From Rhodococcoides fascians A44A (GTDB taxonomy: Bacteria; Actinomycetota; Actinomycetes; Mycobacteriales; Mycobacteriaceae): a stretch of DNA of 64,000 bases. Position numbers and translations under genes: made by a program. Location of the stretch: assembly GCF_000760735.1 (NCBI RefSeq), contig NZ_JMEX01000008.1:1389928-1453927 (forward strand). The letters run 5' to 3'. The notes beneath the pieces are model-generated. The model saw nothing but the letters and a program-made list of their open reading frames with translations. It was not told the origin of the DNA and did not search any database. Shown piece after piece: positions 18,871-27,519 of the stretch. Position 1 is the stretch's first letter. Every line of letters begins with the position of its first letter.

Positions 18871-20150
18871 CTGCGGAGTATCGCTACCACTCCCACCAGG
18901 TACACCGCGGCACCAGCCAGGACGACGACGTGTGCAGAGGTTTCACCAGCGAGGTCGGTGGTGTCCGGACCGACGACGAACGCCGCGACCGCCAAAGCGG
19001 CGACGAAGAAGATGTTGAAGACGGTGTCCTGCAGGGCGAAGACACGTCCGCGGTGATCGTCGTCGATTTCGGTCTGCATCGATGCGTCGCCGGTGAGCTT
19101 GATCGTCTGGCCTGCGACACCGAGCAGGAACGCGCCGATGAGCAGGCTCGTCTGAGTGAGGGTGTTGATGAACGTGACCTGGACGATCGCGGCGGCCGCG
19201 AGAGCCACCATGATCGAGCGAACACGGCCGAATCGTGGCAGAACGAACGGCGTCAGCAGGGCAGCGACGAACATTCCGGCTGCCGTGGCGCCGACGGCTA
19301 TGCCGAATCCGGCGAGTCCGCCGGGCAGGGAACTCGACGTGGTTTCGCGCAGGATGAGCACCATGACGAGGGTGTCGACGCCGAACACGATTCGGTGGGC
19401 GCCGATGCCGGTCATGGCGGCGGTGACCGTCGGCGATCTCCAGACGGCCACGGCACCGGATCCGAGTCCGTGGGCGATGTCCACCGCGGCTTTCATCGCG
19501 CCGTGGTCACCACGCTCGGGGAGTGTTTCCGGGCCGAGTGACCTACGTGCGAATCGAGCGGCGGCGACGGTGCCCACGATCGAGCCCGACGCTGCCGCGG
19601 CCACGGCCATTCCGGAGCCGAAGTCTCCCGCCCCGACGTATCCGATGATTCCGACGGCTGCGCCCGCCCCGGCAGCGGCGAAGCCGGAACCGATGGTGGC
19701 GAGGAGGGAGTTCATGGGTACGAGCCATTCGGTTCGTACGACGTGCGGGAGCGACGCCGAGACGCCGGCGAGGACGAATCGGCTGAGTCCGACGGTGGTG
19801 AGGGCAAGCAGGAGCAGGGGTGTCTCACCGCCGCCGACGCAGAGCAGGGTTGCGGTGACGGCGATGAGAACGATGCGAAGTACGTTGGCCCACAGTACGA
19901 CTGCGCGGCGATCCCAGCGGTCCAGCATGGCGCCTGCGAACGGGCCGATGACGGAGTAGGGGACGAGGAGGACAGCGAACCCGGCTGCGATGGCAGCCGG
20001 ATTCGATTCCCGCTCGGGGTTGAACAGGATGGCGCCGCTGAGTGCGGCTTGGAAGAGTCCGTCGCCGAACTGGCCTGCGAAACGAATGGCGGTGAGCTTG
20101 CCTGCGCCCGGCGAATCGCGCAATCGCGCCAGGAATGTCGTCTCGCTCAC
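18867..20150 (-). CDS. MFS transporter
   Basis: 427 aa with about 12 membrane helices and the MFS loop 2-3 signature GAMLDRWDRRAVVLWANV. Resembles the macrolide-efflux-like group that includes M. tuberculosis Rv0037c, and it sits, like that gene, near yqgE; substrate unknown. GTG start at 20150; TAAAGT (20158-20163, minus strand) ends 7 bases before it, suggesting a leaderless transcript. Convergent with pcnA. Confidence 0.8.
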   Translation of the reverse strand: MSETTFLARLRDSPGAGKLTAIRFAGQFGDGLFQAALSGAILFNPERESNPAAIAAGFAVLLVPYSVIGPFAGAMLDRWDRRAVVLWANVLRIVLIAVTATLLCVGGGETPLLLLALTTVGLSRFVLAGVSASLPHVVRTEWLVPMNSLLATIGSGFAAAGAGAAVGIIGYVGAGDFGSGMAVAAAASGSIVGTVAAARFARRSLGPETLPERGDHGAMKAAVDIAHGLGSGAVAVWRSPTVTAAMTGIGAHRIVFGVDTLVMVLILRETTSSSLPGGLAGFGIAVGATAAGMFVAALLTPFVLPRFGRVRSIMVALAAAAIVQVTFINTLTQTSLLIGAFLLGVAGQTIKLTGDASMQTEIDDDHRGRVFALQDTVFNIFFVAALAVAAFVVGPDTTDLAGETSAHVVVLAGAAVYLVGVVAILRR

Positions 20151-20175
20151 TCGCTGAACTTTAGCCTGACGTACT

Positions 20176-21108
20176 TTACGAGGTCGGAGTCAGCTCCTCG
20201 GCGTTCCACCATGCGACGGTGGCTGCGGTGCCGTCGTCGAGCGGGGTCGGGTGAAGGCCGAGGAGTGTGTCGCTGCGCGTGCTGTCCAGGACGTAGGGGT
20301 ACTGGAACTGGTACAGCGTGTCGCCCAGTTCTTTCATCTGCCCGGGTACGACGCCCAGCGCTCGGACGATCCATGCCGGGATCGCGGTGACGGTGGGTGC
20401 GGGTACTCGGGCGGCGTCGGCCAAGAGTTCGATCATGCGTCGTTGCGTGACGGCAGGTGCGGTGGGGGCGTGCAGGAACGTGTTCCACAGGTCTTTCCTT
20501 GCTCCGGCGGCGATCATCGCTGCGGCGAAGTCCGGTATGTAGGTGAAGGAGTGGGGTACGTCGGCCTTCGCGATGACGCTGACGGATTTGCCTGCCGTGA
20601 CCTTGGGGACGATTCGTTCGCCCATGTGCGACGTCCTCACGCGAGGACCGTAGAAGTCCGATGCGGCGACGCTGACGGTCGGGGTGCGGTGGGCGTCGCG
20701 GGCGGCCAACAGGAGGGTTCGGACGCCCAGTTTGCGGTGTGTCGCCGTGCGTGGGCTGTCCTCTCGGATGGGGCCGTCGACCTTGCCGTAGGAGTACAGA
20801 CTTTCGGGGAAGACGACGACGGTTCCGGCGGCGGCGTCGAGCACCCGTTGTTCCATCGCGGGGAGCTTCTCGCGCCAGACCTTGTTCTGGTAGGCGACGT
20901 GAGTGCAGAGATAAATGGCGGTGGCACCGGCGAATTCGTCGGTCAGGTCGTCGGTCTCGATGTCCACTCGGTGACGTTCGACGGCCGGGTGATCCGGGCC
21001 CGATCCGGACCTGGTGAGGATCCGTACCGAATGTCCCTGTGCAGCAAGCTGTTCTGCAACGGTCCAGCCCACCGGTCCGGCTCCGATGACGACGTGTAGC
21101 TGGTTCAT
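20176..21108 (-). CDS. NAD(P)-binding SDR/epimerase-like protein
   Basis: 310 aa, atypical extended SDR. The N-terminal nucleotide loop is VVIGAGPVGWTVAEQL (GxGxxG form), followed by an acid and base pattern typical of NAD(P)H-binding atypical SDRs. SLYSYGKVDG (about 105-113) holds the Tyr-x-x-x-Lys-like pair YSYGK. GAGGGAG sits 6 bases before ATG 21108; the frame is open far upstream but only as noise over the neighbouring gene. Divergent from the TetR gene, with two matching palindromic operators between them, so it is very likely the regulator's target. Substrate unknown. Confidence 0.8.
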   Translation of the reverse strand: MNQLHVVIGAGPVGWTVAEQLAAQGHSVRILTRSGSGPDHPAVERHRVDIETDDLTDEFAGATAIYLCTHVAYQNKVWREKLPAMEQRVLDAAAGTVVVFPESLYSYGKVDGPIREDSPRTATHRKLGVRTLLLAARDAHRTPTVSVAASDFYGPRVRTSHMGERIVPKVTAGKSVSVIAKADVPHSFTYIPDFAAAMIAAGARKDLWNTFLHAPTAPAVTQRRMIELLADAARVPAPTVTAIPAWIVRALGVVPGQMKELGDTLYQFQYPYVLDSTRSDTLLGLHPTPLDDGTAATVAWWNAEELTPTS

Positions 21109-21131
21109 GGTGTCTCCCTCGTTCGAAATGT

Positions 21132-21142
21132 GAGCACTGCTC
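21132..21142. promoter_or_regulatory. TetR operator candidate 1
   Basis: GAGCA-C-TGCTC, a perfect dyad 24 bases upstream of the SDR start; same half-sites as the copy at 21183-21195. Confidence 0.65.
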
Positions 21143-21182
21143 TCTGTTCTCTCCAGTGTGCACTCGTCGGCTGGGAAAAGCA

Positions 21183-21195
21183 AGAGCAGTGCTCT
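21183..21195. promoter_or_regulatory. TetR operator candidate 2
   Basis: AGAGCA-G-TGCTCT, a perfect 13-base dyad about 60 bases ahead of the TetR start. Two copies of GAGCANTGCTC in one divergent promoter region strongly suggest autoregulation and control of the SDR gene. Confidence 0.7.
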
Positions 21196-21255
21196 CGTTT
21201 CTGGCGGGACGGTTTCGCCGCTGGGTACTGTCGGCCGGGCCGATACTGTGAATCC

Positions 21256-21963
21256 ATGCCGACCACGCCCCGCGCTCGAGCGAGACAGCAGACCCTCGCC
21301 GACATCACCCGTATCGGACGGGAGCATCTGGCTGCCGACGGTGCCGCGGCGTTGTCTCTGCGCGCAGTCGCCAGGGATCTGGGTGTCGTGTCCTCGGCGG
21401 TGTACCGGTACGTCAAGAGCCGGGACGAGCTGCTGACCCTGCTCGTCGTCGACGCGTACACCGAGCTCGGCGACGTCGTGGACGAGGCTGTCGACGAGGT
21501 CGCCGGTCCCGTCGAGAAGTTCCTCGCGCTCGGTCGGGCGGTCCGTGGGTGGGGGCTGCGGGAACCGGCGCGGTATGCGCTGTTGTTCGGAAGACCGGTG
21601 CCCGGATACAACGCTCCGGCCGAGCAGACGACCGGTCCTGGTACGAGGGTGATCGTCAAGCTGGTGTCGATTTTCGATCAGGCGTGGACCGCGGGAACGC
21701 TGGCGGAACGTACGGAGCCGGTGTCGCTGGCTGCGCTGAGCCGGAATTTCACGGACGTTCGTAACGAAATGGGAACGGAAATGTCCGACGAGGTGATCGC
21801 TCGCGGAGTTCTGGTGTGGGCGGCACTGTTCGGTGCCGTCAGCTTCGATGTGTTCGATCAGTACGGTTCGGACACCTTCAGCAGCCGAGATGCGTTGTTC
21901 GAGTACCAATTGGCGAGCCTGGCCGAGCTCTCGGGGTTCGATGGGGCGCCGAACAACACCTGA
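21256..21963 (+). CDS. TetR family transcriptional regulator
   Basis: 235 aa. N-terminal TetR helix-turn-helix (about 10-60: LAADGAAALSLRAVARDLGVVSSAVYRYVKSRDELL), then a ligand-binding domain with the WHG-type C-terminal features (LREPARYALLFGRPVPGYNAP). ATG 21256 fits the family; TACTGT at 21244-21249 ends 6 bases before it, consistent with a leaderless mRNA. Divergent from the SDR gene. Confidence 0.9.
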   Translation: MPTTPRARARQQTLADITRIGREHLAADGAAALSLRAVARDLGVVSSAVYRYVKSRDELLTLLVVDAYTELGDVVDEAVDEVAGPVEKFLALGRAVRGWGLREPARYALLFGRPVPGYNAPAEQTTGPGTRVIVKLVSIFDQAWTAGTLAERTEPVSLAALSRNFTDVRNEMGTEMSDEVIARGVLVWAALFGAVSFDVFDQYGSDTFSSRDALFEYQLASLAELSGFDGAPNNT

Positions 21964-22010
21964 GCTTCCTTGCGTTACATCCGTAGGTGCGCGGTGCCAC
22001 AATGTCTTGC

Positions 22011-22619
22011 ATGGCGGCGCATGCGGAAGAACCCGAAGACCAGACGGCACCGGCCCCGCAATCGGTGCGACCGGGGAGCTTGCTGGTGTCGTCGATCGAG
22101 CTGGTCGAGCCCACGTTCCGGCGCACAGTCGTGTACGTCATCGAGCACAACGACGCAGGCAGCCTCGGTGTCGTGATCAATCGTCCGAGCGACACCGCGG
22201 TCCAGAACGTGTTACCGCAGTGGACCGACCTCGCGGCCCGTCCGAAGGCCCTGTACGTGGGCGGTCCGGTGAAGAGGGATTCCGCTCTCTGTCTGGCGAC
22301 GGTGAGGACGGGGGTGGACATCGACGGGATTGCCGGGGTGCGCCGCGTCGACGGTCGGGTCGTCATGGTGGATCTGGATTCGGATCCGGCCGACATCGCG
22401 CCGCACGTCGAGGGGGTTCGCATCTTCGCGGGGTATTCCGGCTGGACGCTCGGGCAGCTGGAGGGCGAGCTGGAGCGGGACGACTGGATGGTCGTCTCCG
22501 CCCTCGCCTCCGATGTCATCGGTCCACCGAAGATCGACCTGTGGGCCCACGTGCTGCGTCGTCAACCCCTGCCGCTGGCGATGCTCGCCTCTCACCCGAT
22601 CGACGTCGACCGCAACTGA
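22011..22619 (+). CDS. YqgE/AlgH family protein
   Basis: 202 aa. The family body is clear: GSLLVSSIELVEPTFRRTVVYVIEHNDAGSLGVVINRPSD and the conserved YVGGPV, FAGYSGW and W motifs. Biochemical role unknown; corresponds to Rv0038 in M. tuberculosis, near leuS there too. ATG 22011 is chosen because CACAAT (21998-22003) ends 7 bases before it; an in-frame ATG at 22002 lies inside that hexamer. Confidence 0.9.
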   Translation: MAAHAEEPEDQTAPAPQSVRPGSLLVSSIELVEPTFRRTVVYVIEHNDAGSLGVVINRPSDTAVQNVLPQWTDLAARPKALYVGGPVKRDSALCLATVRTGVDIDGIAGVRRVDGRVVMVDLDSDPADIAPHVEGVRIFAGYSGWTLGQLEGELERDDWMVVSALASDVIGPPKIDLWAHVLRRQPLPLAMLASHPIDVDRN

Positions 22620-22642
22620 GGTCCCAGGGTGCAACTGAGGAC

Positions 22643-24031
22643 TCAGTGCGCGAAGTGGGTGGCCGACGAGTGCCCACCTCCTGCGGCCGATGCGTCGAGT
22701 TGATCGATCACCTCGGTGATGGCGCCGCACAGCAGCCTGCCGAGGTCTGCGCTGAATCCCTCTCGCACGACGATCCGGAGCACCGCTACTCCGGTGGCGT
22801 TGTCCGGCATCGTGTACGCGGGAACCTGCCAGCCGCGTGCGCGTAGTTCGTGGGAGATGTCGAACACGGTGTACTCGCGATCGCCGGCGAGTTCGAACGC
22901 GACGACGGGGATGGCGCTGCCGTCGGTGATGACGTGGAACGCGGGATGCTCGGACAGGTGACCGGCGACGCGAACGGCGGTGTCGCGCAGTGCGTGCATG
23001 ATGTCGCTGTATCCGGAGCGTCCGAGCCGGAGGAAGTTGTAGTACTGGCCGATCACCTGGTTGCCGGGGCGTGAGAAGTTGAGGGTGAAGGTCGGCATGT
23101 CGCCGCCGAGGTAGTTCACCCGGAACACCAGGTCCTCGGGTAGGTCCTCGCGTGTCCGCCACACCGCGAAACCGATTCCGGGATAGGTCAATCCGTACTT
23201 GTGACCGCTGGCGTTGATGGATTTCACCCGCGGTAGGCGGAAGTCCCATTCGAGGTGGGGATGAAGGAACGGTACGACGAACCCGCCGCTGGCCGCGTCG
23301 ACGTGGACGGGGACGTCGGGTCCACCGGACGCGGCGACGGAATCGAGCATCGCGCAGATCTCCGCCACGGGCTCGAGTTCGCCGGTGAAGGTGGTTCCGA
23401 GGATGGCCACGACGCCGATGGTGTTGTCGTCGACGGCATCTCGAACCTGCTCCGGGGTGATGACGTACCGCCCCGGTTCGACGGGCAGGTACTTGGGTTC
23501 GACGTCGAAGTAGCGGCAGAACTTCTCCCATACGACCTGAACATTGCTTCCGAGAACCAGATTGGGACGCGAGGTGTCGCTGCGGCCTTCGCGCCAACGC
23601 CATTTCAGGGCGAGGCCTGCGAGCATGACCGCTTCGCTCGATCCGATCGTCGACACTCCCGTCGCGGACTTGGAATCCTCCGGGTCGAGTCCGGGCGCGT
23701 GGAACAGGTCCGCGACCATGTTGACGCAGCGTTCCTCGATCGACGCCGTCGCCGGGTACTCGTCCTTGTCGATCATGTTCTTGTCGAACGTCTCGGCCAT
23801 CAACTTCTCGGCCTGCGGGTCCATCCAGGTCGTGACGAACGTCGCGAGGTTGAGGCGAGAGGAGCCGTCGAGCATCAGTTCGTCGTGGATGAAGCGGTAC
23901 GCGGCTTCGGGGTCGAGTTGCTCGTCGGGGAGCCGAAGTGCGGGGATGGGATCGGTGGCGAGTCTCCCGGTGTATGCCGCGGCGATGACTCCGCCTGGGT
24001 GTTTGCCTGGCTTCGACAACTCTTTCCGCAC
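22643..24031 (-). CDS. gad: glutamate decarboxylase
   Basis: 462-aa PLP enzyme converting glutamate to GABA while consuming a proton. SINASGHKYGLTYPG carries the PLP lysine (about residue 278); HVDAASGGFVVPF is the cofactor-binding Asp region; STIGSSEAVMLAGLA binds the PLP phosphate. Full length. Start: GTG 24031 has GGAGG six bases upstream, better placed than the ATG 15 bases further 5'. No glutamate/GABA antiporter lies next to it; the neighbour upstream is an SBF-like transporter in the same orientation about 37 bases away, so co-transcription is possible. Confidence 0.93.
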   Translation of the reverse strand: MRKELSKPGKHPGGVIAAAYTGRLATDPIPALRLPDEQLDPEAAYRFIHDELMLDGSSRLNLATFVTTWMDPQAEKLMAETFDKNMIDKDEYPATASIEERCVNMVADLFHAPGLDPEDSKSATGVSTIGSSEAVMLAGLALKWRWREGRSDTSRPNLVLGSNVQVVWEKFCRYFDVEPKYLPVEPGRYVITPEQVRDAVDDNTIGVVAILGTTFTGELEPVAEICAMLDSVAASGGPDVPVHVDAASGGFVVPFLHPHLEWDFRLPRVKSINASGHKYGLTYPGIGFAVWRTREDLPEDLVFRVNYLGGDMPTFTLNFSRPGNQVIGQYYNFLRLGRSGYSDIMHALRDTAVRVAGHLSEHPAFHVITDGSAIPVVAFELAGDREYTVFDISHELRARGWQVPAYTMPDNATGVAVLRIVVREGFSADLGRLLCGAITEVIDQLDASAAGGGHSSATHFAH

Positions 24032-24067
24032 GTCGATCCTCCACATTCGTCGTCTGTGGTGCCGACG

Positions 24068-25093
24068 CTAATCCGCCAGGGCGGATTGCGCATCATCCTT
24101 GTCAGGCGATAGCCGGGCTTCGGCTCGGCGCGCGTATCGCTGGGCGAGTACGGCGCACACCATCAGTTGGATCTGGTGGAACAGAAGCAGAGGAAGGACG
24201 ATCAGGCCGACGGGCCCGCCGACGAAGAGGACCGAGGCCATGGGTAGTCCACTCGCGAGGCTCTTCTTGGAGCCGCAGAACAGGAGGACGATGCGGTCTT
24301 CGACGGAAAAGCCGATGGCGCGGCCGATCCAGTACGTGAACGCCAGAATCAGCGCGAGGACGACGATGCAGACGAGGACGACCGCGACGATCTGCAGGGG
24401 CGTCACGGACGACCAGACGTTCTGATTCATGCTTTCGCTGAAGGCGGCGTAGACCACCAGCAGGATCGAGCCGCGGTCGACGATTTTCGTCGGCCCGGAA
24501 TGTCGGGTGAGCCAGCCTTTCACGAGCGGTCGGAGGGCCTGCCCGAGGAGGAAGGGCAGGAGCAGCTGAGCGCAGATGCTCAGGATCGACGATGCGTCGA
24601 CGTGCGCGTCCCCGGTGGTGTTCATCAACAGAATCACCAGCAGCGGTGTCACGAACACGCCGATGATGTTGGAGAACGAGGCGCTGACGACTGCTCCGGC
24701 GACGTTGCCGCGTGCGATCGAGGTGAAGGCGATGGAGGACTGAACCGTCGACGGCACGAGGCACAGGAACAGGATGCCGGTGTAGAGGTCCGCTGTGACG
24801 ACTGTCGGTTCGAGGACGCGGAGGCCGAGTCCGACGAGGGGGAACACGAGGTACGTGGTGGCCAGCACGACGGAGTGGAGCCGCCAGTGTTTGACGCCTT
24901 GCCATGCTTCCTGCGGCGACAGGCGGGCGCCGTAGATCAGGAACAGCAGTCCGATGGCGATTCGGGTGACCCAGGTGAGGACGGTTTCCGAGGTACCCGA
25001 CGCCGGGAAGATGCTGGCCAGTACCGCGATCGCGATGATGCTCAGGACGAAGCCGTCGGGCCGGATCTGCCGCAGAAAGTTCACTGAACTCAC
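24068..25093 (-). CDS. SBF-like (bile acid:sodium symporter superfamily) transporter
   Basis: About 341 aa, roughly ten membrane helices. The SBF_like features are LIYGARLSPQEA near helix 2, LVPSTVQSSIAFTSIARGNVAGAVVSASFSN in the core repeat, and the second crossover motif CGSKKSLASGLPMA. Substrate unknown; relatives include human SLC10A7. GTG starts are possible at 25093 and 25084; neither has a clear ribosome site. Divergent from the LysR gene at 25169, the classic regulator-target layout. Confidence 0.8.
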   Translation of the reverse strand: MSSVNFLRQIRPDGFVLSIIAIAVLASIFPASGTSETVLTWVTRIAIGLLFLIYGARLSPQEAWQGVKHWRLHSVVLATTYLVFPLVGLGLRVLEPTVVTADLYTGILFLCLVPSTVQSSIAFTSIARGNVAGAVVSASFSNIIGVFVTPLLVILLMNTTGDAHVDASSILSICAQLLLPFLLGQALRPLVKGWLTRHSGPTKIVDRGSILLVVYAAFSESMNQNVWSSVTPLQIVAVVLVCIVVLALILAFTYWIGRAIGFSVEDRIVLLFCGSKKSLASGLPMASVLFVGGPVGLIVLPLLLFHQIQLMVCAVLAQRYARRAEARLSPDKDDAQSALAD

Positions 25094-25168
25094 GATATCG
25101 GTCGGCGATTGATCGCGAAAGTCGATAGCTGCGTTAACTGTGAACGTGAATCGTGATAGGAAAGACGG

Positions 25169-26008
25169 GTGAATCTTGATCCGATTCTGCTTCGAACCTT
25201 CCTCGCTGTCGAACGGGAAGGCGGCTTCACCGCAGGCGGCGAGCTGCTGGGGCTGCGTCAGTCGACGGTCAGCGGTCACATCACGCGGCTGGAGAAGGCC
25301 GTCGGGCGCGAGTTGTTCCTCCGGGACACCAGAAACATGGAGCTGACGGCCGACGGCACCGCGATGATCGGATTCGCTCGCTCCATCCTCGACGCCACCG
25401 CGGAGGCGGAGCACTACTTCGCCGAAGCCCCGTTGGCGGGCAGGCTCCGGCTCGGGGTGTCCGACGACCTGGTCTCGACCGAGTTGCCGCACGTGCTCTA
25501 CGACTTCCGTCGGGCGCATCCCGGCGTGGACCTCGAGCTGACCGTCGGGTTGAGCGAGACATTGCGGTCCAAGTTCGACGGCGGCGAGCTGGACCTGGTG
25601 TTCGGCAAGCGTCGCCCAGGTGAGACGCACGGTGATCTGGTGTGGGCGGATCGGTTGGTCTGGGCAGGTATTCCGGGAACGCGGGTGGAACCGGGCCCGG
25701 TGCCGTTCGTGACGTATCCACCACCGAGCATCACGCGGTCCGCGGCGTTGGCTGCACTCGGTCGGGAGGGTAGGGGCTGGCGGTTCACCTGCGTCACGGA
25801 CAGCGAGCTGGGGTTGCGTGCAGCCGTTCAGGCGGGCCTCGGCTACCTGGTGCATGCGGAGTCGACGCTTCCCGACGGCGTGGTCGCGCTGGACGGCCAG
25901 GATCTTCCGGAGCTCGGAGGTATCGAGTTCGTGCTGCTGACGAAGGACACGGCCCGGTCGCCTCGTGGAGCGTTGCGTGACGCGATCATGACGCGTCTCG
26001 GCCGCTGA
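25169..26008 (+). CDS. LysR family transcriptional regulator
   Basis: 279 aa. N-terminal winged helix (about 5-60: LRTFLAVEREGGFTAGGELLGLRQSTVSGHITRLEKAVGRELFLRD) and a LysR substrate-binding domain. GTG start. Divergent from the SBF-like transporter, which it probably controls; inducer unknown. Confidence 0.9.
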   Translation: MNLDPILLRTFLAVEREGGFTAGGELLGLRQSTVSGHITRLEKAVGRELFLRDTRNMELTADGTAMIGFARSILDATAEAEHYFAEAPLAGRLRLGVSDDLVSTELPHVLYDFRRAHPGVDLELTVGLSETLRSKFDGGELDLVFGKRRPGETHGDLVWADRLVWAGIPGTRVEPGPVPFVTYPPPSITRSAALAALGREGRGWRFTCVTDSELGLRAAVQAGLGYLVHAESTLPDGVVALDGQDLPELGGIEFVLLTKDTARSPRGALRDAIMTRLGR

Positions 26009-26100
26009 TCGGCGCGGACGGCTGTTGCTGGGTTGTGACTGGACCCAAATGTCGCTGCCGTCGGACGACCACGTTTCCAGACGTGTGGCGCGGGTGTGGT

Positions 26101-26118
26101 AAGTGATCGGTGTCACTT
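26101..26118. promoter_or_regulatory. inverted repeat upstream of lipase
   Basis: AAGTGA-N6-TCACTT, perfect 6-base arms, about 90 bases before the lipase ATG. A possible operator for an unlinked regulator. Confidence 0.4.
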
Positions 26119-26209
26119 CTACCGTCTGCTGTGGTTCAGCGAACAGCATCGCGCTGTAACCGAGTCACGACCTTCTCGTCAGCGATGCCGAAGAAGAAGA
26201 GGGACGCGC

Positions 26210-27439
26210 ATGGTTCAACAGCTTCGGTCGACGTCGATCGACCATTCACGAGTACGGGGCAGAGCACGACGGACGGCGACCCTCGCGGCGTTGTCCGCGG
26301 CGGTCGTGTTCGCCGGGATGTCGGTTGCGTCCGCGCAACCCGCCGAGCCGAGCGAGCCCACCGGGCCCTCCGCGTCGGCGCTGCCCGCGACGATCAGCGA
26401 CGACGGCACGGAGGTGATTCCTCCCGAGGGGTCGGAGGCGGAGCGGCCGAAGGCGGAAGAGCAGGGCATCGAGAAACCCGATGTCGCCGACGCCGCGCCG
26501 GCGCGGGTGACCGACGGTCCCGAGACCGAGACCATCGGGTACGGGCCCGAGCAGAAGAACTTCCTCGCCGGTTTCCTCTACAGCATCGTCAAGCCGGATG
26601 TCGCACCGCCGGGTGCCAACGATTGGAACTGCAAGCCGACCAAGGAGCACCCCAATCCCGTTGTCCTGCTGCACGGAACATGGGAGAACGCATACAACAA
26701 CTTCGCTCGAATCTCCCCGGCACTGAAGGCGGAGGGCTACTGTGTCTTCGCGCCGAACACCGGTGACAAGGATTCGAGCGCACTCGGACACGTGAAGGCA
26801 CTGCGAGGCACGGGCCCGATCACCGAGAGCGCCAAGGAGATCGCCTTCTACATCGATGCGGTCCTCGAACGGACCGGCGCGGAACAGGTCGACATCGTCG
26901 GTCATTCCCAGGGCAGCCTGGCGTCTCGTCAGTACATGCGATTCGAAGGCGGTGCCGATCCGTCGGATCCGAGCAAGAACAAGGTCGGCAGAATCGTCAG
27001 CCTCGGTGGGTCCAATCACGGGACGACCCTCGTCGGAATCGGAACTCTGGGGCGGACCATCAACAATCTCGGCTTGAACGTGCTCGGGCTCGTGGGTGCT
27101 GTCGCCGGGCCCGCGGCGTCGGACCAGGTCGTCGACTCCGACCTCATCAAGGCATTGACGGCGGGCGGTGACACCGAGCGCGGTGTCGACTACACGGCCA
27201 TCGCCACTCGGTTCGACGAGGTGGTGACTCCGTTCCGGACGACGTTCCTCGAAGCCGGACCCGATGCAACGGTGAACAACGTTCTGTTGCAGGACGGCTG
27301 CGGCGTCGACTTGTCCGATCATCTGTCGATGTCGGTGTCCCCGCGGACCATCGGGTACATCAAGAACGCACTCGACCCGGACGGCTTCCCGGTCGGTGAC
27401 GTCCCGTGCGTGTGGAACGCTCCGGTCACGGGAGGCTAG
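26210..27439 (+). CDS. secreted lipase (Lipase_2 / LipA family)
   Basis: 409 aa, exported: basic N-terminus, hydrophobic stretch (about 22-42) and an AxA-type cleavage site (SVASAQ), then a Pro/Glu-rich spacer. Alpha/beta hydrolase: VVLLHGTWENAYNN is the oxyanion region and GHSQGS (231-236) holds the nucleophile Ser233. A C-terminal Cys pair could form disulfides. ATG 26210 follows a purine-rich AGAAGAGGGA. Likely hydrolyses acylglycerols outside the cell; no foldase or partner gene is adjacent. Confidence 0.88.
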   Translation: MVQQLRSTSIDHSRVRGRARRTATLAALSAAVVFAGMSVASAQPAEPSEPTGPSASALPATISDDGTEVIPPEGSEAERPKAEEQGIEKPDVADAAPARVTDGPETETIGYGPEQKNFLAGFLYSIVKPDVAPPGANDWNCKPTKEHPNPVVLLHGTWENAYNNFARISPALKAEGYCVFAPNTGDKDSSALGHVKALRGTGPITESAKEIAFYIDAVLERTGAEQVDIVGHSQGSLASRQYMRFEGGADPSDPSKNKVGRIVSLGGSNHGTTLVGIGTLGRTINNLGLNVLGLVGAVAGPAASDQVVDSDLIKALTAGGDTERGVDYTAIATRFDEVVTPFRTTFLEAGPDATVNNVLLQDGCGVDLSDHLSMSVSPRTIGYIKNALDPDGFPVGDVPCVWNAPVTGG

Positions 27440-27459
27440 GCCGGCCGGCAATCAGAACC

Positions 27460-27491
27460 GAGCCCGGGCTTCCACGGTGAAGTCCGGGCTC
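27460..27491. terminator. bidirectional terminator hairpin
   Basis: gagcccgggctt / aagtccgggctc: a 12-base stem with one G-T wobble and an 8-base loop, between the convergent lipase and GGDEF genes. Confidence 0.75.
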
Positions 27492-27519
27492 TCTGCGGGG
27501 GTCGTCCGGGTTCGGGGTG

